A DNA stretch of 18,283 bases from CAZFAT01 sp964517075 (GCA_964517075.1 CAZFAT010000385.1:1-18283), one strand, 5' to 3'; numbered from the stretch's first letter, positions 7,279 to 14,442 are shown. Notes: generated by a model from the letters alone, not told the origin. A program made the numbers and translations.

Positions 7279-9854
7279 CGCGGCTGTTCTTCACGTTCAT
7301 CGTCCGCCGCCTGCTGGCCGAGCGGCTGCGCTCGGTCATCACGCTTGCCGGCGTCGCGCTCGGCGTCGCCGTCGTCCTGGCGATTCAATTGGCCAACGCG
7401 AGCGCGGTCGGCGGCTTCGCCATGGCGCTCAACACGATGAGCGGCCGCGCGTCGGTGGAAATCACCGGCAGCGGCCCCGGCGTGGACGAGCGACAACTGG
7501 TCGGTCTCGGCTGGCTACGCGAGTTCGGCGTCGCCTCGCCTGTCATCGAGGGAGACATGGCGGTCGTGTTCCCCGACGGACGCACCGAGGCCGTGCGCGT
7601 ACTGGGCATCGACATCCTGCGCGACCGGGAGATTCGCGACTACCGGTTGCGGTCCGGCGGCGACGCAGCGGACGGGGAAGTCCCGGCGGCGCGCCTGCTG
7701 GATCTGCTGACGAGCCCGCGGGCCGTGGTGATTGCCGAGACGTTCGCGCGGCGGCATCGCCTCGACCGTGGCAGCGAACTGCGCCTGATGAGCGGCGATC
7801 GCGTGCAGCCCTTCGACATCACCGCGCTCCTCGCCGACGAGGGGCCGGCGCGCGTGCTCGACGGCAACTTCGTGTTGATGGACATCGCCGCGGCGCAGCT
7901 CGCCTTCGATCGCTTCGGGCGGATCGATCGGATCGACGTGCGGCTGTCCGAGGGGCGCGAGGTGGAGGAGGCGCTCACGGCGATTGCCGCGCGGCTGCCC
8001 GCGGGCCTCGAGGCCGCGCGGCCGGCGCGACGAGGCGAGCAGGTGGAGCGCATGCTCGCGTCGTTCCACATGAACCTGACGGCGCTCTCGTGGATCGCGC
8101 TGATCGTCGGGCTGTTCCTCGTCTACAACACGGTGACCCTCTCGGTGATCGCGCGGCGTGGGGAGATTGGCGTGCTTCGGGCGCTGGGCGTGACGCGCCG
8201 GCAGGTGCTGGCGCTGTTCCTGGGCGAAGCCGCCGTATTCGGCGTCGCCGGCGCGGCGCTCGGTCTGGCCCTCGCGCGGCTGCTCGCCGACGGCGCGGTC
8301 GCGCTCACCGCGTCCACCGTCAGCACCTTATATGTTGCCACGGCCGCGGCGCCGCCCACCCTGAGCGGCTGGCACGTCGGGCTCGCGTTCGGGATCGGCG
8401 TGCCGCTGTCCCTGCTGGCTGCCGCGGTGCCGGCCCGCGAAGCCGCCGGTGTGCCGCCCACCGCGGCAATCGGTGGTGCGGACACGATAGAAACGCGGTT
8501 CCGCTTGAGCGTCACGTCGATCGTCTGGCCTGGGCTGCTGCTCGGGCTCGCCGCGTGGCTGGCGACGTTCGACCCGATTGGGCGCGTGCCGGTCTTCGGC
8601 TACGTCTCGACGCTGGCGGTCATCGCCGGTGCGTCGCTCCTCGTTCCGGCCGTCATCTTCGCGCTCGCGGCGGCCTCGCGCGCGGCGCTCCGCCGCGTGT
8701 TCGGCGTCGAAGGCCTGCTCGCGCACGCGAATCTCGCGTCCGCCATCCCGCGGCTGTCGATTTCGGTCGCCGCGCTCGCCGTGGCGCTGTCGATGATGGT
8801 GGCCATCGCGGTGATGATCGGCAGTTTCCGCGAGACCGTCCGCTACTGGGTGAGCCAGACGCTGCAGGCCGACCGGTTCGTCCGGCCGGGCTCGCGCACC
8901 GGGCCGGCCGGGGACCAGACGATGTCGGCGGAGGTGGTGAGGGCGATTGCGGGGCATCCCGACGTGGAGGCGGTGGACGCATTCCGCAACACCGAGATCA
9001 CCTACGAGGGCGATCGCGTGCTGCTCGCCGCCGGGACGTTCGCGGTCGCCGCCACCCACGGCGCGCTGCTGTTCCGGAGCCCGGCCGACGGCCGGGCCGC
9101 GCTCCGGTCCGCCATCGGCACCGACACGGTCGTCATTTCCGAGGCCTTCGGCCGGCAGGTCGGCCGTCGCGACGGCGACGACCTGACGCTCGCGACGCCC
9201 GCGGGGCCGGGAACCTTCCGCATCGCGGCCGTCTACTACGACTACTCGACGGAGCGCGGCGTGGTCGTGATGGACCGCGGGACGTTCGCGCGCCACTACG
9301 GCGAGCTGCCGCCGACCGGGCTGTCCGTGTACCTGCGCGCCGGCGCCGATCCCGACGGGGTGCGCGCCCAGATGCTGGCGAGCCTCGACGAGGGGCGCCG
9401 CGTCTTCATCCACACGAACCGCAGCCTGCGCGACGAGGTGCTGCGCATCTTCGACAGCACCTTCGCCATCACCTATGCGCTCGAGCTGGTCGCGGTGTTC
9501 GTCGCGATGCTGGGCGTGGCCGGCACGCTGCTCACGCTGGTCATCGAGCGGCGCCGGGACCTGACGCTCGTCCGGCTCGTCGGCGCCGATCGCCGGCAGG
9601 TGCAGCGCATGGTCGTCATCGAGGCCGGTCTCATCGGCGCGGTCAGCCAGGCCATCGGCCTCGCGGTCGGCCTCGCCCTGTCGCTGATCCTCATCTACGT
9701 CATCAACGTCCAGAGCTTCGGCTGGACGATTCAGTTTCACCTGCCGGCGCGGTTTCTCGCACAGGCGTCGCTGGCGGTCATCATCGCGACGATCGTGGCG
9801 GGGATCTATCCGGCACGGCGGGCCGCGGACATGGAAATGGACGCCGGACAATAA
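7275..9854 (+). CDS. FtsX-like ABC transporter permease, large two-module form
   Basis: An 859-residue inner-membrane permease. I count about ten hydrophobic segments: residues 21-40, 268-291, 317-337, 367-386, 416-433, 441-465, 493-517, 732-757, 783-808 and 827-846. Extracytoplasmic MacB-type domains lie at about 41-265 and 520-730. Two FtsX modules follow these, each with the usual coupling sequence: RRGEIGVLRALGVTRRQVL near 295-311 and RRRDLTLVRLVGADRRQVQ near 759-777. This is one polypeptide doing the work of two half-size permeases. FtsX/MacB-type permeases do not form a classical channel; they transmit ATP-driven movement to periplasmic substrates such as lipoproteins or peptides. Its start overlaps the ATPase stop by four bases and the AttH-like gene follows 36 bases later. 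The substrate is unknown. Confidence 0.92.
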   Translation: MTRLFFTFIVRRLLAERLRSVITLAGVALGVAVVLAIQLANASAVGGFAMALNTMSGRASVEITGSGPGVDERQLVGLGWLREFGVASPVIEGDMAVVFPDGRTEAVRVLGIDILRDREIRDYRLRSGGDAADGEVPAARLLDLLTSPRAVVIAETFARRHRLDRGSELRLMSGDRVQPFDITALLADEGPARVLDGNFVLMDIAAAQLAFDRFGRIDRIDVRLSEGREVEEALTAIAARLPAGLEAARPARRGEQVERMLASFHMNLTALSWIALIVGLFLVYNTVTLSVIARRGEIGVLRALGVTRRQVLALFLGEAAVFGVAGAALGLALARLLADGAVALTASTVSTLYVATAAAPPTLSGWHVGLAFGIGVPLSLLAAAVPAREAAGVPPTAAIGGADTIETRFRLSVTSIVWPGLLLGLAAWLATFDPIGRVPVFGYVSTLAVIAGASLLVPAVIFALAAASRAALRRVFGVEGLLAHANLASAIPRLSISVAALAVALSMMVAIAVMIGSFRETVRYWVSQTLQADRFVRPGSRTGPAGDQTMSAEVVRAIAGHPDVEAVDAFRNTEITYEGDRVLLAAGTFAVAATHGALLFRSPADGRAALRSAIGTDTVVISEAFGRQVGRRDGDDLTLATPAGPGTFRIAAVYYDYSTERGVVVMDRGTFARHYGELPPTGLSVYLRAGADPDGVRAQMLASLDEGRRVFIHTNRSLRDEVLRIFDSTFAITYALELVAVFVAMLGVAGTLLTLVIERRRDLTLVRLVGADRRQVQRMVVIEAGLIGAVSQAIGLAVGLALSLILIYVINVQSFGWTIQFHLPARFLAQASLAVIIATIVAGIYPARRAADMEMDAGQ

Positions 9855-9920
9855 GGGTTCCAAGGTTCGAAGGGCTGAGAGGGTTTCGAGATGTCAGGGT
9901 TCGACGGTTCGAAGGTTGGA
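9855..9920. repeat. Short-word repeat array upstream of or within the start of the AttH-like gene
   Basis: About 66 bases made of reiterated words such as GGGTTCCAAGG, GGTTCGAAGG, GGGTTTCGAG, GGGTTCGACGG and TTCGAAGGTTGG. The same words, mostly in the opposite orientation, recur at 12375-12420, 14097-14146 and 15439-15517. If the gene starts at 9891, the repeat encodes its first ten residues; a GTG at 9921 would leave the whole array intergenic. Confidence 0.6.
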
Positions 9921-11177
9921 GTGCCTGAATGGACGTGGGCGCTATTGTTGGCTGCGGCGTGCGCCCCGAGCTTGCCCGCAGAAGCCCTGGCACGCTGGAC
10001 CCCGCAGGGGCCAGTGTCAACCTGGCGTGCTGCAGGCCCTGGCTATGTGTTTCAGTTCCCCCGCGATCACGCCGCCCACCCCGCGTTCCGGATCGAGTGG
10101 TGGTACTACACGGGAAACCTGGATGCGGCGGACGGGCGACGGTTCGGGTACCAGGTGACGTTCTTTCGGGTCGGCGTCGATCCGGCGCCGGCGAATCCGT
10201 CGCGCTGGGCGGTGCGCGACGTGTACATGACGCACGTGGCGGTCAGCGACCCCGCCGGCCGGCGGTATCGATATGCCGAGCGGCTCAACCGCGCCGGGCC
10301 GGGGATTGCCGGCGCCGACGCGGATCGATATCGCGTCTGGAACGATGACTGGACGGCGTCGCTCGACGCGCGCGGCCGGCACGTCGTCCGCGTGCTCGAG
10401 GGTGGACTGGGTGTGGACCTGATGCTGGACGAGGGCAACGCGCCGACCATCAACGGGCGCGACGGCTTCAGCCGGAAGGGCGACGGAGAGGGCAGGGGCT
10501 CGCACTACTACTCGCTCACGCGGATGCCCACGCGCGGGACGCTGGTGATTGATGGCGAGCGTGTCGCGGTCACGGGATCGAGCTGGATGGACCGCGAGTT
10601 CGGGTCGAACGTCCTCACGCCCGATCAGCAGGGCTGGGACTGGCTGGCGCTCCAGCTCTCCGACGGCAGCGATCTGATGCTTTATCAGCTTCGCCGGCGG
10701 GACGGATCGCGCGACCCGCACTCGAGCGGCACCCTCACCCGCGCCGACGGCACGGTGGTCCCGCTCGAGGCCGGCGACTTCACCCTCACGCCGGCCGGCC
10801 CGTCGTTTCGATCGACGCGCACCGGCGCGGTCTACCCGATCGGCTGGCGCATCGACATTCCCGCGGCGTCGCTCGCGCTCACCGTGTCCACGCCGCTCGC
10901 CGACCAGGAACTGGACGCGACGGCGTCGACCGGCGTCGCCTACTGGGAAGGGCTGGTGGACGTTGCGGGCACGGTCCGCGGCCGCGCGGCGTCCGGCCGC
11001 GGGTATCTGGAGATGACAGGCTACGCGGGCAGTGTGGGGAGATTTCTCGCGTCCTTCGAACGGAGGAACCTGAGCCCCGCGGCTAGTCGCCCAGCCTTGT
11101 GGTTGACACGCGGCACTGACCTCGTCCAACGCGCTTGGCCTCGTACATCGCGGCGTCGGCGTTCGCCACCAGCGTGA
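9891..11177 (+). CDS. AttH/CrtC-like lipocalin-domain protein of the ABC operon, probable lipoprotein
   Basis: A 428-residue exported protein. A hydrophobic stretch WALLLAAAC (ending at Cys24) looks like a lipoprotein signal, although the lipobox residue before AAC is Ala. The family hallmarks are present: FRIEWWYYTGNL at 66-77, GSSWMDREFGS at 229-239 and GRGYLEMTGYAG at 369-380. This is the double lipocalin-like fold of AttH and hydroxyneurosporene synthase (CrtC) proteins. No carotenoid gene is nearby, and AttH proteins are commonly encoded beside ABC ATPase and permease genes, so a transporter partner is more likely than a carotenoid hydratase. ATG 9891 has GAGAGGG upstream and gives a positively charged N-terminus; GTG 9921 is a fair alternative because residues 1-10 are repeat-encoded. 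The last 45 or so residues are low-complexity and overlap the convergent cyclase gene by 95 bases. Confidence 0.85.
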   Translation: MSGFDGSKVGVPEWTWALLLAAACAPSLPAEALARWTPQGPVSTWRAAGPGYVFQFPRDHAAHPAFRIEWWYYTGNLDAADGRRFGYQVTFFRVGVDPAPANPSRWAVRDVYMTHVAVSDPAGRRYRYAERLNRAGPGIAGADADRYRVWNDDWTASLDARGRHVVRVLEGGLGVDLMLDEGNAPTINGRDGFSRKGDGEGRGSHYYSLTRMPTRGTLVIDGERVAVTGSSWMDREFGSNVLTPDQQGWDWLALQLSDGSDLMLYQLRRRDGSRDPHSSGTLTRADGTVVPLEAGDFTLTPAGPSFRSTRTGAVYPIGWRIDIPAASLALTVSTPLADQELDATASTGVAYWEGLVDVAGTVRGRAASGRGYLEMTGYAGSVGRFLASFERRNLSPAASRPALWLTRGTDLVQRAWPRTSRRRRSPPA

Positions 11178-12108
11178 CGGCGTCCTGTCCGTGCTCGGGA
11201 TAGAGCGCCACCCCGGCGCTGGCCGTCACCCTGACCTCCTCACCGGTGGTGGGATGCGGCTCGGCGATCACCTGAAGCACCTTGGTCGCGACCAGCGCCC
11301 CGTGTGCGGGGTTTTCGAGCGCGGTCAGCACAATCACGAACTCATCGCCGCCGTACCGGCTCACGGTGTCCGACTTGCGGAGCGTCCGCGTCAGGGTGGC
11401 GGCGATCGACTGCAGGAGCCGGTCGCCGGTCAGATGGCCCCGGGCGTCGTTGATGTCCTTGAACCCATCGATGTCGAGAAAGAGCACCGCGAGCGGCTGG
11501 CGGCGGCGACGGGCGAGCGCCATCGCCTCCGTGAGCCGGTCGGTCAACAGCAGGCGATTGGGCAGGCCCGTGAGGGTATCGTGCTGCGCCAGATGCGACA
11601 TCTGGCGTGAGGTCTCGAGCGCCGCGCCCACGTCGCGAAAGACGATCACGGCGCCCGTCACGTGCCCGTCCCGGTCACGCACCGGCGCGGCGGAGTCTTC
11701 GATCGCGGACTCCTTGCCATCGCGTCGAACCAGCACAGCGCCTGGCGCCAGGCCGACGGTCGTGTTGAGGGACACGGCGAGACGCATCGGATCCTGGGTG
11801 GGCTGGCGTGTCGCGCCGTCGATGATGTGAAAGACCTCCGCCAGAGGCCGTCCCGCGGCCGCCTCGCGCGGCCACCCGGTCATCGCTTCCGCCGCCGCAT
11901 TGAGGTAGGTGATGTTCCCCGCCAGGTCGGTGCTCAGCACCGCGTCGCCGATGGAGTTGAGGATGGTCTCGGCCCGGTCCCGCGCGACGAATCGTCCTCG
12001 CTGGAGCCGCTGCCGTTCAGTCGGGTCGATCGTTGCGGACGACGGCTCCTCGGCGGGCTCGACGAGGGCCGGGGCCGATGGCGGCGGGCCGTTGGGTGTC
12101 ATGCGCAC
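11083..12108 (-). CDS. PAS-GGDEF diguanylate cyclase
   Basis: A 341-residue soluble protein. The GTG at 12108 is chosen because AGGAGG lies six bases upstream (12115-12120 on the minus strand); ATG at 12102 is a possible alternative. Residues 46-165 form a PAS sensor domain (ILNSIGDAVLSTDLAGNITY near the start, ending in GAVIVFRDVG). Residues 178-333 form a GGDEF domain with HDTLTGLPNR, the metal-binding FLDIDGFKDIND and an intact active site RYGGDEF at 251-257. An inhibitory-site RxxD (RKSD, 244-247) lies exactly five residues before the GGDEF, so product feedback inhibition is expected. The reaction is two GTP to cyclic di-GMP. There is no membrane segment and no EAL domain. The PAS ligand is unknown. 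Its stop codon TAG lies inside a GC repeat word shared with other intergenic sites. Confidence 0.93.
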   Translation of the reverse strand: MRMTPNGPPPSAPALVEPAEEPSSATIDPTERQRLQRGRFVARDRAETILNSIGDAVLSTDLAGNITYLNAAAEAMTGWPREAAAGRPLAEVFHIIDGATRQPTQDPMRLAVSLNTTVGLAPGAVLVRRDGKESAIEDSAAPVRDRDGHVTGAVIVFRDVGAALETSRQMSHLAQHDTLTGLPNRLLLTDRLTEAMALARRRRQPLAVLFLDIDGFKDINDARGHLTGDRLLQSIAATLTRTLRKSDTVSRYGGDEFVIVLTALENPAHGALVATKVLQVIAEPHPTTGEEVRVTASAGVALYPEHGQDAVTLVANADAAMYEAKRVGRGQCRVSTTRLGD

Positions 12109-12340
12109 GTCCAACCTCCTCGTCCACGCCAATCCAGGGACCGGTCAGCGGGGATGAGCGTCGCAGCGAGCCGGCGCCAGCGGCAGGGCCGACAGGATGC
12201 TGGGGTGCGGTCCAGTCTGCGCCTGGAGGGACGCCGCCGTCTGTCCCGAACAGCACAGTGCCCGCCCGCGGCACGCAAACCGGTCGGGTCGGGGAGCCCC
12301 CCTCGTCATTCGCCCTCGCGGAATCGCAGCGCCTCCGCCC

Positions 12341-12362
12341 CCGCGGGGCTCAAGCCCCGCGG
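12341..12362. repeat. Palindromic GC element, complete copy
   Basis: Arms CCGCGGGGCT (12341-12350) and AGCCCCGCGG (12353-12362) are perfect complements around CA, followed by CTACCG. A 14-base half, CCCCGCGGCTACCG, recurs exactly at 14077-14090, and GAGCCCCGCGGCTA occurs at 11072-11085. It behaves like a small REP-type intergenic repeat; it could also act as a terminator or a DNA-protein site. Confidence 0.6.
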
Positions 12363-12374
12363 CTACCGAAAACG

Positions 12375-12420
12375 GCTCGTACCCTCGTACCTTCGAACCT
12401 TGGACGCCTTGGAACCTTCT
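12375..12420. repeat. Short-word repeat array upstream of the FmdB-type gene
   Basis: CGTACCCTCGTACCTTCGAACC followed by TTGGACGCCTTGGAACC is written here in two parts; it is a run of 7-9-base words ending in CCTTGGAACCTT. The array directly abuts the TAGAAT box at 12420. The array at 15439-15517 ends in the same CCTTGGAACCTT shortly before its own TAGACT box. Confidence 0.6.
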
Positions 12421-12425
12421 AGAAT
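12420..12425 (+). promoter_or_regulatory. -10 box of a likely leaderless promoter for the FmdB-type gene
   Basis: TAGAAT matches five of six bases of TATAAT and ends six bases before the ATG at 12432. No Shine-Dalgarno precedes that ATG. This is the same TANNNT-N6-ATG layout as the ABC operon at 6574. No good -35 box is seen. Confidence 0.5.
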
Positions 12426-12431
12426 CTGGTC

Positions 12432-12680
12432 ATGCCCTTGTTCGAGTATCGCTGCCTGTCCTGCGACAGCCAGTTCGAACTGCTGATTCGCGGCTCGGCC
12501 GCGCCCACGTGTCCCTCGTGTGGCGCTGCGTCACTGGAGCGTCTGCTGTCGATGTTCGCGGTCAGCTCCGACGGAACCCAGCAGAGGAGCCGGGAAACCC
12601 TGGGCGCCCAGCAGCGGGTGACCCGCGAGCGCACCCGGCAGGAGCAGACCCACTACCGCACCGACCATCACGACGACTGA
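12432..12680 (+). CDS. FmdB-family putative regulatory zinc-ribbon protein
   Basis: An 82-residue protein of usual family length. The N-terminal zinc ribbon is complete: MPLFEYRCLSC gives Cys8 and Cys11, and CPSCG gives Cys27 and Cys30, four ligands for one zinc. The N-terminal PLFEYRC pattern is typical of FmdB/CxxC_CXXC_SSSS proteins. The remaining 45 residues are polar and charged (RSRETLGAQQRVTRERTRQ), probably a flexible or helical tail. The family was named for a formamidase-linked regulator, but for most members, including this one, the target is unknown. It is followed after 63 bases by the haem-protein gene on the same strand. Confidence in the family is high and in any specific role low. 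Confidence 0.88.
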   Translation: MPLFEYRCLSCDSQFELLIRGSAAPTCPSCGAASLERLLSMFAVSSDGTQQRSRETLGAQQRVTRERTRQEQTHYRTDHHDD

Positions 12681-12743
12681 CGGGAAGCGCTCCAAGGCAA
12701 ACCTCAAACTTCAAACCAAGGGACGCCCTCGGGGAGGACTACG

Positions 12744-13337
12744 ATGCGTCACGCGTCAACACTCGGCCTGATTCTCGTCCTCGCTTCGGTGATCTCGAGT
12801 GAGACCGCCGCGCAGGAACCGCGGCCCGTCGATATGGGTGCGGCGCCCGCGCCCGTCACCGCGGCGGTGGCGCGCGCCGACCTCGCCATCGGGGAACTGC
12901 AGGGCACGCTGGTCGGGCGGCTCACGGCGGCCATGGCCAGTGGGGGACCGGCCGCCGCCGTGGCCGTGTGCCGCGATGAAGCGCAGCAATTGACGACCGC
13001 TCTTGCCAAGAAACATCGCCTCGCGATTGGCCGGACCAGCCATCGGCTGCGCAATCCCGCGAACGCCCCGCGGCCGTGGGCCGCCACCACTGTGGCGACT
13101 CACGCGGGACGAAAGGTCGCCGACGCCCAGCCCGTCGTGCTCGCGTTTGACCGCCGCGTGGGGGTGCTGCGCCCCATCGGGACGCTGGACTTCTGCGTCA
13201 CGTGTCATGGCCCGCGCGAGACGGTCGACGCCGCGATCGGCAGCGTGCTCAAGACCGCCTATCCACAGGACCAGGCCGTCGGATTCGCGCCCGGCGACCT
13301 CCGGGGCTGGGTCTGGGCGGAAGTGACGGTCGACTGA
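12744..13337 (+). CDS. Exported Tll0287-like (DUF3365) c-type haem protein
   Basis: A 197-residue protein with signal peptide (LGLILVLASVISSETAAQ, cleavage near residue 24) and one c-type haem motif CVTCH at residues 151-155. Other family marks are the lone cysteine in AVAVCRDEA (Cys76) and the conserved block RTSHRLRNPANAP at 97-109. Tll0287-type domains resemble PAS folds carrying covalent haem and are thought to sense redox state or gas, or simply to carry electrons; here the domain stands alone in the periplasm rather than fused to a kinase. The ATG at 12744 has GGGGAGGA five bases upstream. The SMUG1 gene follows within a few bases. Haem attachment would need a cytochrome c maturation system, not seen in this window. 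Confidence 0.9.
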   Translation: MRHASTLGLILVLASVISSETAAQEPRPVDMGAAPAPVTAAVARADLAIGELQGTLVGRLTAAMASGGPAAAVAVCRDEAQQLTTALAKKHRLAIGRTSHRLRNPANAPRPWAATTVATHAGRKVADAQPVVLAFDRRVGVLRPIGTLDFCVTCHGPRETVDAAIGSVLKTAYPQDQAVGFAPGDLRGWVWAEVTVD

Positions 13338-13348
13338 CGAACCCGCCG

Positions 13349-14071
13349 GTGCGCGTCGTGCGTCTCGTCGACGTGTCGAAGCAGATGTCGCGGACCGTCG
13401 ACGCGCTGGCGTTCGCGCCGCCCGTCACGCACGTCTACAACCCGCTGCAGTACGCGTGGCGGTCGCACGAGACCTATCTCGAGCGCTACGGCCGCGGCCG
13501 CCGCCGCGTGCTGCTCATCGGCATGAACCCCGGCCCGTTCGGTATGGCGCAGACCGGCGTGCCGTTCGGCGACGTCGCGATGGTCCGCGACTTTCTCGGC
13601 ATCCGGGCGCCCGTGATGAAGCCGGTGCGGGAGCACCCAAAACGTCCGATCCAGGGCTTCGAGTGTCCGCGCTCGGAGGTCAGCGGCACCCGTCTGTGGG
13701 GCTGGATCCGCGATCGGTTCGGCACGCCCGACGCGTTCTTCCGTGACTTCTTCGTGGCCAACTACTGTCCGCTGGTGCTCATGGAGGCGTCAGCCCGCAA
13801 CCGCACACCGGACAAGCTCCCGGCGGGAGAGCGTGCAGGACTATTCGCGGTATGCGACGAGGCGCTTCGGCAAATCGTCAACGTGCTGCAGCCGGACATC
13901 GTCGTGGGCGTCGGTGGTTTCGCCGAACGCCGCGCGCGCGAAGCGTTGCCGGCGTTCGGGGGGACGATCGGTGGCATGCTGCACCCGAGCCCCGCCAGCC
14001 CGCTGGCCAACCGTGACTGGGCCAGACAGGCCGAAACACAGTTGAAACAGCTCGGCGCCGTTTTCGATTGA
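13349..14071 (+). CDS. SMUG1-family single-strand-selective uracil-DNA glycosylase
   Basis: A 240-residue cytoplasmic DNA-repair enzyme. It removes uracil and oxidised derivatives such as hydroxymethyluracil from DNA as the first step of base excision repair. Motif 1 GMNPGPFGMAQTGVPFG lies at residues 58-74 with the catalytic-site Asn60, and motif 2 HPSPASP at 212-218 with His212; both match bacterial SMUG1 (UDG family 3). THVYNPLQYAW near residues 27-37 is also typical. The start is uncertain: GTG 13349 gives a length and an N-terminal helix usual for bacterial SMUG1; GTG 13358 and ATG 13385 are alternatives and none has a good Shine-Dalgarno. It lies 11 bases after the haem-protein stop, so translational coupling is likely. 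Its grouping with FmdB-type and haem genes is probably only co-transcription. Confidence 0.9.
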   Translation: MRVVRLVDVSKQMSRTVDALAFAPPVTHVYNPLQYAWRSHETYLERYGRGRRRVLLIGMNPGPFGMAQTGVPFGDVAMVRDFLGIRAPVMKPVREHPKRPIQGFECPRSEVSGTRLWGWIRDRFGTPDAFFRDFFVANYCPLVLMEASARNRTPDKLPAGERAGLFAVCDEALRQIVNVLQPDIVVGVGGFAERRAREALPAFGGTIGGMLHPSPASPLANRDWARQAETQLKQLGAVFD

Positions 14072-14076
14072 CGATC

Positions 14077-14090
14077 CCCCGCGGCTACCG
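14077..14090. repeat. Half copy of the palindromic GC element
   Basis: CCCCGCGGCTACCG is identical to 12355-12368, the right half of the complete element. It begins six bases after the glycosylase stop and is followed, as at 12341, by a short-word repeat array. Confidence 0.5.
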
Positions 14091-14096
14091 CCGCCG

Positions 14097-14146
14097 GTCG
14101 AACCCTCGAACCCTCGATGGACCTTGGAACCTGGCTAGGGTTCGAG
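14097..14146. repeat. Short-word repeat array with 10-bp inverted ends
   Basis: Words CGAACCCT, CTCGAACCCT, CCTTGGAACC and AGGGTTCGAG. CTCGAACCCT at 14105-14114 and AGGGTTCGAG at 14137-14146 are perfect complements. The array lies 25 bases after the glycosylase stop and runs into the stop codon of the cytochrome-like relic on the other strand. It may also end glycosylase transcription, though no T-tract is present. Confidence 0.55.
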
Positions 14147-14233
14147 CGACGACACGTAGGCGATGAATCCCGATCGCGGATTGCGCAGCTGCGTTTCGAC
14201 GACGTCCTCGGGCGCTGCGGCGCATCCCCTGCC
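14135..14233 (-). pseudogene. Relic of a c-type cytochrome C-terminus
   Basis: Reading the minus strand to a TAG at 14135-14137 gives HGRGCAAAPEDVVETQLRNP followed by RSGFIAYVSSLEP and stop. This is the style of the end of a small cytochrome c: a Glu-x-Gln-Leu-Arg-Asn-Pro-Arg-Ser-Gly block normally leads through Met-Pro-x-Phe and about 15 residues to the last helix IAYVSSLEP, and those intermediate residues, including the axial Met, are missing. No start codon, no intact CxxCH and no full fold are present upstream. Codon use is coding-like (G or C third bases). It appears to be an internally deleted fragment next to repeats. The family call rests on motif style only. Confidence 0.5.
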
Positions 14234-14268
14234 GTGGGCAGGATGCTGATGTGGTGAAGAGCAGTCGC

Positions 14269-14442
14269 ATCTGGCTATCTGCTTATTGGCTATCGGCTAT
14301 CGCGATTGCGTTATTGGGCTATCGATCGGCGATTGGGCTATCGACAATCGGGCTATCGGTGATCCGGCTATCGGTGATTGGTCTATCGGCGATCGGGTTA
14401 ACGACGATCGGGTTAACGACGATCGGGCTATCGGGCTATCGC
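14269..14442. repeat. 15-bp degenerate minisatellite
   Basis: Twelve or so degenerate copies of a unit close to ATCGGGCTATCGGTG. Six run in exact 15-base register from 14332 to 14421; two of these (14392-14406 and 14407-14421, ATCGGGTTAACGACG) are identical. Copies to the left vary in length. Because the unit is a multiple of three, several frames stay open and read as five-residue repeats, but no start signal or family supports a protein. A/T content is higher than in the flanking sequence. Confidence 0.75.

Larger units (their letters stand above)
12109..12431. other. Divergent intergenic region between the cyclase and FmdB-type genes
   Basis: No gene is visible in these 323 bases. It contains the cyclase ribosome site at its left end, the palindromic GC element at 12341-12362, a short-word repeat array at 12375-12420 and the predicted FmdB promoter at its right end. 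The middle (12130-12330) holds nothing I can assign. Confidence 0.5.

Noticed and set aside
8328..9863. Minus-strand 511-residue open frame opposite the permease, and similar antisense frames at 4434-5483, 5980-7230 and 10017-11129
   Set aside because: All mirror well-supported genes, lack ribosome sites and have the Arg/Asp/His-rich composition typical of antisense GC-rich frames.
7199..9928. A plus-strand 909-residue open frame overlapping the permease in another frame
   Set aside because: It is extremely Arg/Ala-rich with no family motif; the permease frame has clear membrane segments and FtsX sequences. Its openness comes from GC-rich codons.
9891..11177. Carotenoid 1,2-hydratase (CrtC) as the specific function
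   Set aside because: The fold is shared, but there are no carotenoid genes here and the ABC context fits AttH-type proteins better.
14269..14442. Possible CRISPR array
   Set aside because: Units are 15 bases, contiguous and degenerate, with no spacers and no cas genes nearby.
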